The notes under the pieces: model-generated | What the model was told of the DNA's origin: nothing | Database searches by the model: none | The model's input: only the letters and a program-made list of their open reading frames with translations | NCBI GenBank assembly: GCA_046723645.1 | Contig: JBKOUY010000026.1 | Location: 1 to 38,376, forward strand | Source of the DNA: DASQUK01 sp046723645 | Lineage (GTDB): Bacteria > Actinomycetota > Acidimicrobiia > Acidimicrobiales > VFJN01 | Length of the DNA stretch: 38,376 bases | Direction: 5' to 3' | Program-made: the position numbers and the translations under genes | Shown here: positions 15,224-22,340 of the stretch, piece by piece | Numbering within the stretch: the stretch's first letter is position 1 | Layout of the letters: each line of letters starts with the position of its first letter

Positions 15224-15838
15224 CTAGGGCTCGGCGCCCGATTCGAGCGCCGCGGTCCACTCGTCGAGGTCGGCATCGGGCTGCAGCACCAGCATCACGA
15301 AGCGCACTGGCCGCTTGCGATCGTTGCCGTAGGCGTGGGGCCGGTCGGCGTGGAACAGCGCGGCGCCGCCGGCCACGACCGTGTGCGCGACGCCATCGAC
15401 CTCAAGCGTGAGGGTCCCGTCCAGGACGTGGAGCATCTCCCGGCTGCCGTCCACGTGCGCCTCGGACGCATGCCGGTCGCCGGGGGCCAGCGTCCAGCGC
15501 CACAGCTCCGTGTGGTCCCGCTCGTCCGACCCCACGAGCAGGTCGGCGGCGCTGCCCTCCAGCCCGGCCCACAGCCTGGCTGTCTCCGCCGGCTGGACCA
15601 CGCGTACGGCGGGAGCGTCGTGCAGCTCGACCAGCGCCGCCAGCGACACCCCGAGTGTCTCGGCGATCTTGCACATCGTTCCCAGGCTGGGATTGGTCCG
15701 GGCGGCCTCGACGTGGACCAGCATGCCCTTGCTCACCCCGCTGCGCGCGGCGAGCTGGTCGAGGCTCCAGCCACGCACGGTGCGGAGGCGACGGGTGTTG
15801 CGGGCGACGGCGGCGGCCATCACCGCGGGGTCGGGCAC
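15224..15838 (-). CDS. XRE-family regulator with C-terminal cupin domain
   Basis: This 204-residue protein has an N-terminal helix-turn-helix of the XRE/Cro type (TVRGWSLDQLAARSGVSKGMLVHVEAARTNPSLGTMCKIAETLGVS, about residues 18-63). A cupin_2 beta-barrel follows near 130-195 (EAHVDGSREMLHVLDGTLTLEVDGV...GGAALFHADRPHAYGN) that may bind a small ligand or metal. I place the start at the GTG at 15838 because TACGAT lies 7 nt before it, the leaderless spacing used elsewhere here; ATGs at 15847 and 15820 are alternatives. It is divergent from an EamA transporter, and each gene faces one arm of a large inverted repeat. Autoregulation and control of the transporter are therefore likely. Confidence 0.88.
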   Translation of the reverse strand: MPDPAVMAAAVARNTRRLRTVRGWSLDQLAARSGVSKGMLVHVEAARTNPSLGTMCKIAETLGVSLAALVELHDAPAVRVVQPAETARLWAGLEGSAADLLVGSDERDHTELWRWTLAPGDRHASEAHVDGSREMLHVLDGTLTLEVDGVAHTVVAGGAALFHADRPHAYGNDRKRPVRFVMLVLQPDADLDEWTAALESGAEP

Positions 15839-15845
15839 GTGGTGC

Positions 15846-15851
15846 ATCGTA
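15846..15851 (-). promoter_or_regulatory. -10 element of the XRE-cupin gene
   Basis: TACGAT on the minus strand (15851-15846) is 7 nt from the GTG chosen as start. It lies directly downstream of the operator arm at 15857-15879, so a bound regulator would cover the promoter. Confidence 0.4.
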
Positions 15852-15856
15852 CCGAC

Positions 15857-15922
15857 CGACTGGTTCACCACAGTGACCGATGAACTACAGTGCACCGTAC
15901 GGTCAGTGTGGTGCACCAGCCG
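15857..15922. repeat. Inverted pair of 23-bp operator-like repeats between XRE and EamA genes
   Basis: The plus-strand segment 15900-15922 and the reverse complement of 15857-15879 agree at 20 of 23 positions; the core is GGTCASTGTGGTGMACC. They are separated by 20 bp. Each arm faces one of the two divergent genes. The plus-strand arm overlaps a TACGGT (15898-15903) that could serve as -10 for the EamA gene. A related GTGCAYCGTAC occurs at 15842 and 15890. Confidence 0.6.
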
Positions 15923-15950
15923 CGACGGCCGTGCGACCCCAACCCGCCCC

Positions 15951-16787
15951 ATGGCCGCACTCTTCGCCCTCACCGCTGCCGCCGCCTACGGCGTCGGAGA
16001 CTTCCTCGGCGGCATGGCCGCCCGCCGGGAGCCTTCGACCGCGGTCGTCCTGTGGTCGCACGTGGTCGGCCTGGCCATGCTCGTGCTGGCGGCACCGGCG
16101 CTCGGCGGCGACGCCACGCCCCGGGCGATGGCCGTGGGAGCGGTCGCCGGCGTGTTCGGCGGGGCGGGCGTCGCCCTGTTCTATCGGGGGCTGTCGCTGG
16201 GGTCGATGAGCGTGGTCGCGCCGATCGCCGCGCTGCTGTCGGCGGCGGTACCGGTGATGGCCGGCCTGGGCTCTGGCGAGCGGCCGCCGTTGGCGGCGCT
16301 CGCCGGCATCGGGATGGCGCTGGTGGCCGTCACCCTGGTGTCGAGGGAGCGGCCCGAGGAGCACGGCAACCGGGCGCTGCGCGTGCAGCCCCTGCTGCTG
16401 GCGATCGGGGCCGGCATCGCCTTCGGCCTGTTCTTCGTTGCGATCGACCGGGCCGGCAGCGACGCCGGGATCTGGCCCCTGGTCGGGGCGCGGATGGCGT
16501 CGGTGTCGCTGTTCGCCGCCCTGGGCGCGGCGCGGGTGACGGCGGCGGCACCGCCGCGGGCCGCCGTCGGCGCGGCCCTGGGATGCGGGCTGCTCGACGC
16601 CGCCGCCAACGTGCTCTACGTGCTGGCGCTGTCGCACGGCCTGCTGTCCGTGGTGTCCGTGCTGACCGCCCTCTACCCGGCGGGCACCGTGCTGCTGGCG
16701 CGGTACGTGCTCGGCGAGCGGCTGACCGGGGTCCAGCGGACGGGGCTGGCCGTCGCCGGCATGGCGGCGGTGCTCATCGCGGCGTAG
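15951..16787 (+). CDS. EamA/DMT-superfamily transporter
   Basis: This 278-residue membrane protein has about ten hydrophobic segments in two EamA repeats, e.g. AALFALTAAAAYGVGDFLGG at the N-terminus. The second repeat starts with LLLAIGAGIAFGLFFVAI, and GLLSVVSVLTALYPAGTVLLARYVLGERL is typical of the end of an EamA unit. Members export or import metabolites, amino acids or nucleotide sugars; the substrate is unknown here. It is divergent from the XRE-cupin regulator with the mirrored operator pair between them, a common arrangement for a ligand-controlled exporter. Confidence 0.9.
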   Translation: MAALFALTAAAAYGVGDFLGGMAARREPSTAVVLWSHVVGLAMLVLAAPALGGDATPRAMAVGAVAGVFGGAGVALFYRGLSLGSMSVVAPIAALLSAAVPVMAGLGSGERPPLAALAGIGMALVAVTLVSRERPEEHGNRALRVQPLLLAIGAGIAFGLFFVAIDRAGSDAGIWPLVGARMASVSLFAALGAARVTAAAPPRAAVGAALGCGLLDAAANVLYVLALSHGLLSVVSVLTALYPAGTVLLARYVLGERLTGVQRTGLAVAGMAAVLIAA

Positions 16788-16797
16788 CCGGCCGCCG

Positions 16798-18021
16798 TCA
16801 GTCGGCCCTTCCCTGGGGCTCCGACGGCGTGAACCGGTAGAGCCGCTCGGCGTTGCCGCGGAGGATCTTGTACTGCACGTCCTCGGGCAGGCCGTCGAGC
16901 CGCTCGTGGGCGAGCTTGATCGAGTGCGGCCACGTCGTGTCGGAGTGCGGATAGTCGGTCTCGATCATCACGTTGTCCTCGCCGATGACGTCGAGCATGC
17001 GCAGCCCGGTCGCGTCGTCGATGAAGCACCCATAGAAGTGCCGGCGGTAGTCCTCGTAGACGTCGATGGCGTGGACGTCGACGCCGCGATTGACCGCATG
17101 CGCGCCCTCGGCGGAGCCCTGGTACTGGAGGCCCTTCGCCACCCAGTACTTCTGGGTGTTGAGCACCTGGTTGGCCCGTTCGAGGAACCACGGGATCCAC
17201 CCGATCGAGCCCTCGGACAGGGCGATCCTGGTGCCCGGGAAGCGCTGCAGCATGCCGCTGAAGATCCACGAGAGCATGCACCCCGCCGGCCGGATCGCCC
17301 CCAGCGACATGTTGGCCATGAACGGTGAGTTCGAGGCGACCTTGTACATCGTCGACGACGACCCGATGTGGATCGACAGCACCTGCTCGTTCGCCTGCGC
17401 GGCGGCGATGACGGGGTCCCAGTAGCCGCCGGGATCGTGGATGGTGGGCAGGCCGAGGGGCTCGAAGTTCTCGGAGAAGCAGAACGAGTGTGACCCCTTG
17501 GCCGCGGTGCGCTCGATCTCCTGGACGGCGAGCTGCGGGTCCCACAGGGGGATGATCGTGAGCGGGATGTACCGCCCCGGGGCGGTGGCGCACCACTCGT
17601 CGATCATCCAGTCGTTGTATGCCCGGACGCACAGGAGCGCGAGCTCCTTGTCCTTCGCCTCCCAGAACAGCTGGCCACAGAAGCGGGGGATCGACGGGAA
17701 GTTCAGCGACGCCAGGATCCCGGCCTCGTCCATGTCGGCCAGCCGGGCACGCGGGTCGTAGCACCCGGGCCGCATCTCGCTATAGGGGAAGCCCTCCACG
17801 GTGATGTCCTCGGGCCGGCGGCCGGCCACGGCCCCGAGCCCGCCGGTGACCGTCCGGCAGTCCTCGTAGACCCAGAACTCCTGGCCGTCGGGCTCGGCGA
17901 CGATGCGGGGTGCGACGTCGTGGTACTTCCTGGGCAACCGGTCGAGCCAGACGTCCGGCGGCTCGATCACGTGGTCGTCGACGGACACGATCCAGTCGAG
18001 GTCGAACCCGGTCTGACCCAT
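16798..18021 (-). CDS. Amidohydrolase_2 family metal-dependent hydrolase or decarboxylase
   Basis: This 407-residue TIM-barrel protein is of the ACMSD-like amidohydrolase group. Visible are the N-terminal metal motif region VSVDDHVIEPPDVW, a barrel His in LSIHIGSSS, SEGSIGWIPWFLERA and the C-terminal ETDYPHSDTTWP with the metal-binding Asp. Such proteins hydrolyse or decarboxylate small carboxylic substrates. The ATG is preceded by GAGGGG on the minus strand. The gene is divergent from an acyl-CoA synthetase with only 49 bp between starts, so joint control is likely. The substrate is not predictable from sequence alone. Confidence 0.88.
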   Translation of the reverse strand: MGQTGFDLDWIVSVDDHVIEPPDVWLDRLPRKYHDVAPRIVAEPDGQEFWVYEDCRTVTGGLGAVAGRRPEDITVEGFPYSEMRPGCYDPRARLADMDEAGILASLNFPSIPRFCGQLFWEAKDKELALLCVRAYNDWMIDEWCATAPGRYIPLTIIPLWDPQLAVQEIERTAAKGSHSFCFSENFEPLGLPTIHDPGGYWDPVIAAAQANEQVLSIHIGSSSTMYKVASNSPFMANMSLGAIRPAGCMLSWIFSGMLQRFPGTRIALSEGSIGWIPWFLERANQVLNTQKYWVAKGLQYQGSAEGAHAVNRGVDVHAIDVYEDYRRHFYGCFIDDATGLRMLDVIGEDNVMIETDYPHSDTTWPHSIKLAHERLDGLPEDVQYKILRGNAERLYRFTPSEPQGRAD

Positions 18022-18047
18022 TCGCGCACCCCTCGTCGGCCGGCGTT

Positions 18048-18064
18048 CAAACATACGGTAGTTT
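18048..18064 (+). promoter_or_regulatory. Leaderless promoter and CAAAC-N3-CGGTAG motif of the acyl-CoA synthetase gene
   Basis: TAGTTT (18059-18064) lies 6 nt before the ATG at 18071 with no Shine-Dalgarno sequence. It overlaps CAAACATACGGTAG (18048-18061). Nearly the same motif, CAAACGATCGGTAG, is found on the minus strand upstream of the deacylase-like gene at 25272. Confidence 0.45.
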
Positions 18065-18070
18065 CCGCCG

Positions 18071-19708
18071 ATGGAGCTCCACCACGCGACGGTGTTCGAA
18101 GCGGTGGCGGACGCGATCCCCGACGCCCCGGCGCTCGCCCAGGGCGATCGGGTGGTCACCTGGAGCCAGATGGACGACCGCGCCGCCCGCGTGTCGGCGG
18201 CGTTCACGGCCGCCGGCCTCACGCCGCAGTCGACCGTGGCCATCGACCTCTACAACTGCAACGAGTGGATGGAGACGTTCTTCGCGGCGCTGAAGGCACG
18301 CCTCGTCCCGGTGAGCATCAACTACCGGTACCTCGACGACGAGCTCGCGTACCTGCTGGAGAACTGCGACGCCGAGGCGCTGGTCTTCCACGCCAGCCTG
18401 GGCGAGCGGGTGGTCCGTGTCGCGCGGCGCCTGCCGGCGCTCAAGCTGCTCGTCCAGGTCGACGACCTCGGCGGGGCGGGCCCGCCGCCCGGCGTGGCGG
18501 ACTACGAGCGAATCGCCACCACCGATGAGCCCGCACCGCGCATCCCCCGGTCGGCCGACGACATCGTCATGTGGTACTCGGGCGGCACCACCGGGCTGCC
18601 GAAGGGAGTCGTCATCCCCATCGGTCGGTCCGTCGAGTTCAGCACGTCCCGTGACGGCCGCGCCCGCACGCTCGGCCTGTACGGGTCCGATCCCGCGGAC
18701 ATCCCCGGCGACCTCGTCGAGCACGCGCGGAGGCTCTGGCACGAGGGCGGCCGGCCCCTGGCGATCCCGGCGGCGCCGCTGATGCACAGCACGGCGATGT
18801 CCTACGCCGGCGCCGCGATCCTGCACTGCGGCGGCACGGTGGTCACGCTCGAGCGCCACAGCTTCGACCCGCATCAGCTGTTCGCCGCCGTCGAGCGCCA
18901 CCGGGTGACCACGATCGCCATCGTCGGTGACGCGTTCGCCAAGCCGATGACCCGTGCGCTCGAGGAGCGCGCGGCCGACGGCCGGCCGTACGACGGGTCC
19001 AGCATCCGGACCATCTCCTCGGCCGGCGCGGTGTGGAGCGCCGACGTCAAGGACCGCCTGTTCCGACACCTGCCCGACGTGCTGCTCGTCGACAACTGCG
19101 GGTCGAGCGAGGGGGCCTGGTACGGCACGTCGGTGCTGCGCAACGGCGACGCCACCAGCAGCGCATCGTTCACCCCCGCGCCCGGCGTGCTGCTCCTCGA
19201 CGAGTCGGGGACGGCGATGCCGCCGGGCACCGGCAAGGCGGGCCTGCTGGCCAGCACGACCAGCATGGCCGGCTACCACAAGGACCCGGATCGGACGGCA
19301 CAGGCGTTCCGGCTCATCGGCGACGACTGGTACACGGTCCCGGGCGACTACGGGGTCTTCAACGACGACGGGACGGTGACCCTGCTGGGGCGGGGCACCT
19401 CGGTCATCAACACCGGCGGCGAGAAGGTGTACCCCGAGGAGGTCGACGACGTGGTGAAGACGATGGAGGACGTCGACGACTGCCTCGTCGTCGGGACGCC
19501 AGACGAGCGGTTCGGCCAGGCCGTCACCGCCGTCGTCCAGCCGCGGGCGGGCGCCAGCCTCGGGGAGCGGGAGGTGGTCGAGTGGGTGCGGGCCCGGCTG
19601 GCCCATTACAAGGCGCCCCGCCGGGTGGTGATCGTCGACAAGGTCCCGCGGCTGCCCAACGGCAAGCCCGACTACCCGGCCACCCGACGCCTGGCGGAGC
19701 GGACCTGA
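18071..19708 (+). CDS. AMP-binding acyl-CoA synthetase
   Basis: This 545-residue adenylate-forming enzyme activates a carboxylic acid with ATP and CoA. The P-loop-like motif YSGGTTGLPKG is at 169-179, the central motif VPGDYGVFNDDGTVTLLGRG is near 425, and the C-terminal catalytic Lys is K532 in LPNGKPDY. The length and pattern match fatty-acid or FadD3/FadD17/FadD19-type CoA ligases of actinomycetes; the substrate may be a steroid or branched acid but this is not shown. It has a leaderless start and is divergent from an amidohydrolase. It converges with the thiolase operon after 37 bp. Confidence 0.93.
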   Translation: MELHHATVFEAVADAIPDAPALAQGDRVVTWSQMDDRAARVSAAFTAAGLTPQSTVAIDLYNCNEWMETFFAALKARLVPVSINYRYLDDELAYLLENCDAEALVFHASLGERVVRVARRLPALKLLVQVDDLGGAGPPPGVADYERIATTDEPAPRIPRSADDIVMWYSGGTTGLPKGVVIPIGRSVEFSTSRDGRARTLGLYGSDPADIPGDLVEHARRLWHEGGRPLAIPAAPLMHSTAMSYAGAAILHCGGTVVTLERHSFDPHQLFAAVERHRVTTIAIVGDAFAKPMTRALEERAADGRPYDGSSIRTISSAGAVWSADVKDRLFRHLPDVLLVDNCGSSEGAWYGTSVLRNGDATSSASFTPAPGVLLLDESGTAMPPGTGKAGLLASTTSMAGYHKDPDRTAQAFRLIGDDWYTVPGDYGVFNDDGTVTLLGRGTSVINTGGEKVYPEEVDDVVKTMEDVDDCLVVGTPDERFGQAVTAVVQPRAGASLGEREVVEWVRARLAHYKAPRRVVIVDKVPRLPNGKPDYPATRRLAERT

Positions 19709-19745
19709 GGGCGGTCGCCGACAAGACGCGTCCTGTCCTGCCCGG

Positions 19746-20948
19746 TCATGCCGTCGGCTCGGACGTGTACGCCACGACCCCGCCCAGGCTCGGGGCCGCC
19801 TGGCACGCCAGCCCCACATCCGCACGGGGAAGCTGCCGCTCACCGGCCCGGCGCGACAGCTGCAGGTAGCACTCGAGCATCTGGGGCACGCCGTGCATGC
19901 GGCCGTTGCCCAGGGCGCCGCCGCCCGACAGGACCGGCAGCCCGGTGCCGGTGCGGATGCCCCCGTCCCGGACGAAGCGGTGGGCCTCGCCGCGCCCGCA
20001 GTAGCCGAGCGCCTCGAGCCAGAAGTACACGAAGGGCGAGAACCCGTCGTAGACCTGCGGCACGTCGACGTCCTCAGGACGCAGCCCGGTGTTGTCCCAC
20101 AGCATCTGCGCCACCTCGCGGCCGCCGTCGAAGAGGTCGTCGAGCGACCACACGTTCACCCCGTTCGCGGGGCGTCGGTGGCCCTGCGCGTAGCCGGCGA
20201 CGTAGACAGGTCGGTGTGGCAGGTGCCGGGCCCGCTCGGCGCTGGTGAGCACGAACGCCCCGACGCCGGTGACGGGGATGTCGCAGTCGAGCACCGAGAT
20301 CGGCTCGGCGATCATGCGGGCGCCGAGGTAGTCGTCCGCCGAGATGGGATGGCCATGCCAGTGCGACCACGGGATGGCGGCGCCGTTGGTGCGGGCCTCC
20401 ACGACGACCGCGGCCATGTCCTCGCGGGTGGCGCCGTAGCGCCGCATGTACTCCATGTACGGCAGGGCCATCTGCACCGGTGGCCCCCAGAAACCCTGCG
20501 GCGCCGTCCACTGCGCCTCCCCCTCGGCGCGGGTCATGGGATTGTCGTGGTAGCCGCCGGCCGGGTTGAACATGGCCCGGTGCACCACGACGTGGTCGGC
20601 GGCGCCGCTGGCGATGGCCTCGGTGGCCAGGATCACGGCGCCCGGCAGCTGGCCGATCCCCTCGAAGCCGCAGATCCAGCGCGGCCGGGCCCGCAGCCGC
20701 TCGACCAGCCACGCTGCGCTCACGACGTGCACGCCATCGACGAGGGCGCGCCCGCCGCTGGAGGGGAACAGCGCGCCGGTCGTGAACCCGTCGATCTGGT
20801 CCTTGGTGAGCCCGGCGTCGGCGATCGCCCGCAGGCACGTCTCGACGGTGAGCGCCCCCAGCGGCACGTCGGCATGCCGGGCGATCGGGCTGTGTGCGAA
20901 CCCTGCGATCGCCACCCGGCCGCGGGCCGTGAACCGCGGGGCGCTCAC
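19746..20948 (-). CDS. Non-canonical thiolase (SCPx/Ltp2-like), probable acyl-CoA aldolase
   Basis: This 400-residue thiolase-fold protein lacks the classical catalytic-Cys context. It has the C-terminal GNGRMHGVPQMLECYLQLS region instead of the GHPxG motif, as in the lipid-transfer-protein thiolases. VYDGFSPFVYFWLEALGYCGRGEAHRF carries the Tyr seen in the Ltp2 retro-aldolases that cleave steroid side chains together with a DUF35 protein. A DUF35 gene is directly upstream and overlaps by 4 nt (GTGA), which strongly supports a two-subunit complex. I therefore favour an aldolase or other C-C cleavage role over ordinary thiolysis. The start is GTG. Confidence 0.87.
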   Translation of the reverse strand: MSAPRFTARGRVAIAGFAHSPIARHADVPLGALTVETCLRAIADAGLTKDQIDGFTTGALFPSSGGRALVDGVHVVSAAWLVERLRARPRWICGFEGIGQLPGAVILATEAIASGAADHVVVHRAMFNPAGGYHDNPMTRAEGEAQWTAPQGFWGPPVQMALPYMEYMRRYGATREDMAAVVVEARTNGAAIPWSHWHGHPISADDYLGARMIAEPISVLDCDIPVTGVGAFVLTSAERARHLPHRPVYVAGYAQGHRRPANGVNVWSLDDLFDGGREVAQMLWDNTGLRPEDVDVPQVYDGFSPFVYFWLEALGYCGRGEAHRFVRDGGIRTGTGLPVLSGGGALGNGRMHGVPQMLECYLQLSRRAGERQLPRADVGLACQAAPSLGGVVAYTSEPTA

Positions 20949-21370
20949 GCCCGCCGCTCGGCCGGCACGAAGTGGGGCACCGCGACACCGGTGGCAACGT
21001 CGTCGAACGCCACCACGACCGGCAGGCCGATGGCGACGTCACCGGGGCCGGCGCCGCCGAGGCGCGTGACCATGCGCAGGCCCTGCTGCTCCTCCAGCTC
21101 CACCTCGGCGACGACGTAGGGCACGTCGGCCGCAAAGCCGGGGAGGAATGCCTGGTGCACGACGGTCCACGTCGTCACCCGGCCGCGGCCGCTCACCGGC
21201 TGGTAGTGGAACGACGGCTCGGACGCCAGGCAATTGGGGCACATCACGTTCGGGGGGTACGCGTACCAACCGCAGTCGGTGCAGCGCTGGATCGCCAGCA
21301 CGTGCGACGCCGCCGCCGACCAGAACCCCTCGGACAGAGGGTCCGGCACGGGGATCGGCTTGGTCGCCAC
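20945..21370 (-). CDS. DUF35 / OB-fold acyl-CoA-associated protein with zinc ribbon
   Basis: This 141-residue protein has an N-terminal rubredoxin-like zinc ribbon (RCTDCGWYAYPPNVMCPNC: two CxxC pairs separated by ten residues, about residues 30-46). An OB-fold follows (GRGRVTTWTVVHQAF...VVAEVELEEQQGLRMVTRL). Family members are obligatory partners of non-canonical thiolases or of hydratases, as in ChsH2 and the Ltp2 aldolase complex. It overlaps the thiolase gene by 4 nt and follows the epimerase gene by 18 bp, forming a three-gene operon. The start is GTG. Confidence 0.92.
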   Translation of the reverse strand: MATKPIPVPDPLSEGFWSAAASHVLAIQRCTDCGWYAYPPNVMCPNCLASEPSFHYQPVSGRGRVTTWTVVHQAFLPGFAADVPYVVAEVELEEQQGLRMVTRLGGAGPGDVAIGLPVVVAFDDVATGVAVPHFVPAERRA

Positions 21371-21388
21371 GGGTCGGCGCCGGGCCCG

Positions 21389-22306
21389 CTAGCCCGTGGA
21401 CCGGGCCGCGCCGGCCTGGCGGGCCGCGACCATGCGGGCGAAGCCCTCGCGCCACGGCACCCGGGCGTGCCCCACCAGCTCGTGCATCCGGGTGAGGTCG
21501 ACGGTCACGCTCGCGATGGTCTGATCCGTGGCCTGGAACGTGGCCTCCCGGCCGGTCAGCTCCCCGAGGTAGGCGCACCACTCCTCGATGCTCACCGCGT
21601 CCTCGCCGCCCCAGTTGACGATCGTCGCCGGGACCGCCGCCGCCGCCAGCATGGCCGGGACCATCGCGACGATGTCGTCCTCGTGGATCGGGTTGTAGAC
21701 ACTCGGCGCGTCGACGTGGACGGGGATCGGCACACCTCCGCGGAGCATGTCGGCGTGGATCGCAGGCCAGCCGCCGTTGTCCCCGTACGGCACGCTGAGG
21801 CGGGCGATCGTCGTCGGGATCTCGAGCTGGCGGGCCAGGCTGCGGGCCATCGCCTCGGCGGCGATCTTGGCGATGCTGTAGGTCTCCATGAACCGCCAGA
21901 CGCGGTGGTTGTCACCGAGGGGGTCGGTCTCGGCTAAGGCCCGGTGGCCGTCGGGCTGATAGACCGCGGTCGACGAGCAGTGCAGGAAGGCCCGCATGCC
22001 CCGGCAGTGGTGCATGAGCGCGGCGACGGCGCCGGCGTTGCCGTCGAGGTCGCGGCCCCAGTCGTTGGTCTTCATGACCGAGAGGTTCAGGATGTAGCCG
22101 AAGTCGCGCGGGAGCCCGCCCAGGTCGCCGTCGAGGAGGTCGACGGCCACGCACGTCACGCCCGCGGCCTCGAGGGCTCGGCGGGCGGCGGGGTCGCGGA
22201 ACCTGGCCGTCGCCCATACCTCGGTGTGGCCCGCCAAGGCGAGCGTCAGTGGGCGCGCCACCTGCCCGGTGGCGCCCGCGACCAGCACCTTCTCCCCCTC
22301 CAACAT
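21389..22306 (-). CDS. NAD-dependent epimerase/dehydratase (extended SDR)
   Basis: This 305-residue protein has an N-terminal Rossmann motif VLVAGATGQVARPL (a variant of GxxGxxG) and LNLSVMKTND at the second strand. The catalytic set is Ser/Thr in LHCSSTAVYQ and Tyr-Lys in YSIAK, and SVYNPIHEDDIVAM is typical of epimerase-like proteins. It may be a hydroxysteroid-dehydrogenase-like oxidoreductase acting on the same pathway as the downstream DUF35/thiolase pair, but the substrate is not visible. The ATG at 22306 lies 8 nt after TAGCCT and is only 25 bp from the divergent CoA-transferase start. Confidence 0.88.
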   Translation of the reverse strand: MLEGEKVLVAGATGQVARPLTLALAGHTEVWATARFRDPAARRALEAAGVTCVAVDLLDGDLGGLPRDFGYILNLSVMKTNDWGRDLDGNAGAVAALMHHCRGMRAFLHCSSTAVYQPDGHRALAETDPLGDNHRVWRFMETYSIAKIAAEAMARSLARQLEIPTTIARLSVPYGDNGGWPAIHADMLRGGVPIPVHVDAPSVYNPIHEDDIVAMVPAMLAAAAVPATIVNWGGEDAVSIEEWCAYLGELTGREATFQATDQTIASVTVDLTRMHELVGHARVPWREGFARMVAARQAGAARSTG

Positions 22307-22314
22307 GGGGACCG

Positions 22315-22340
22315 AGGCTACTGTCAAACGGATGTTTGAC
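22315..22340. promoter_or_regulatory. Divergent leaderless promoters sharing a perfect palindrome
   Basis: Plus strand: TACTGT (22319-22324), 7 nt, ATG of the CoA-transferase. Minus strand: TAGCCT (22320-22315), 8 nt, ATG of the epimerase. The two -10 elements overlap by 2 bp. GTCAAACGGATGTTTGAC (22323-22340) is a perfect 7+4+7 palindrome that overlaps the plus -10 and contains the CoA-transferase ATG. One bound repressor would block the CoA-transferase start directly and abut the other promoter. Confidence 0.6.

Noticed and set aside
18049..18064. AAAC-N8-GTTT as a separate palindromic operator
   Set aside because: Only 4-bp arms and an asymmetric centre; the shared CAAAC-N3-CGGTAG motif and the -10 explain the same bases better.
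18047..19843. Long minus-strand frame opposite the acyl-CoA synthetase
   Set aside because: Low-complexity Arg/Gly/Val composition without motifs; the plus strand encodes a full adenylate-forming enzyme.
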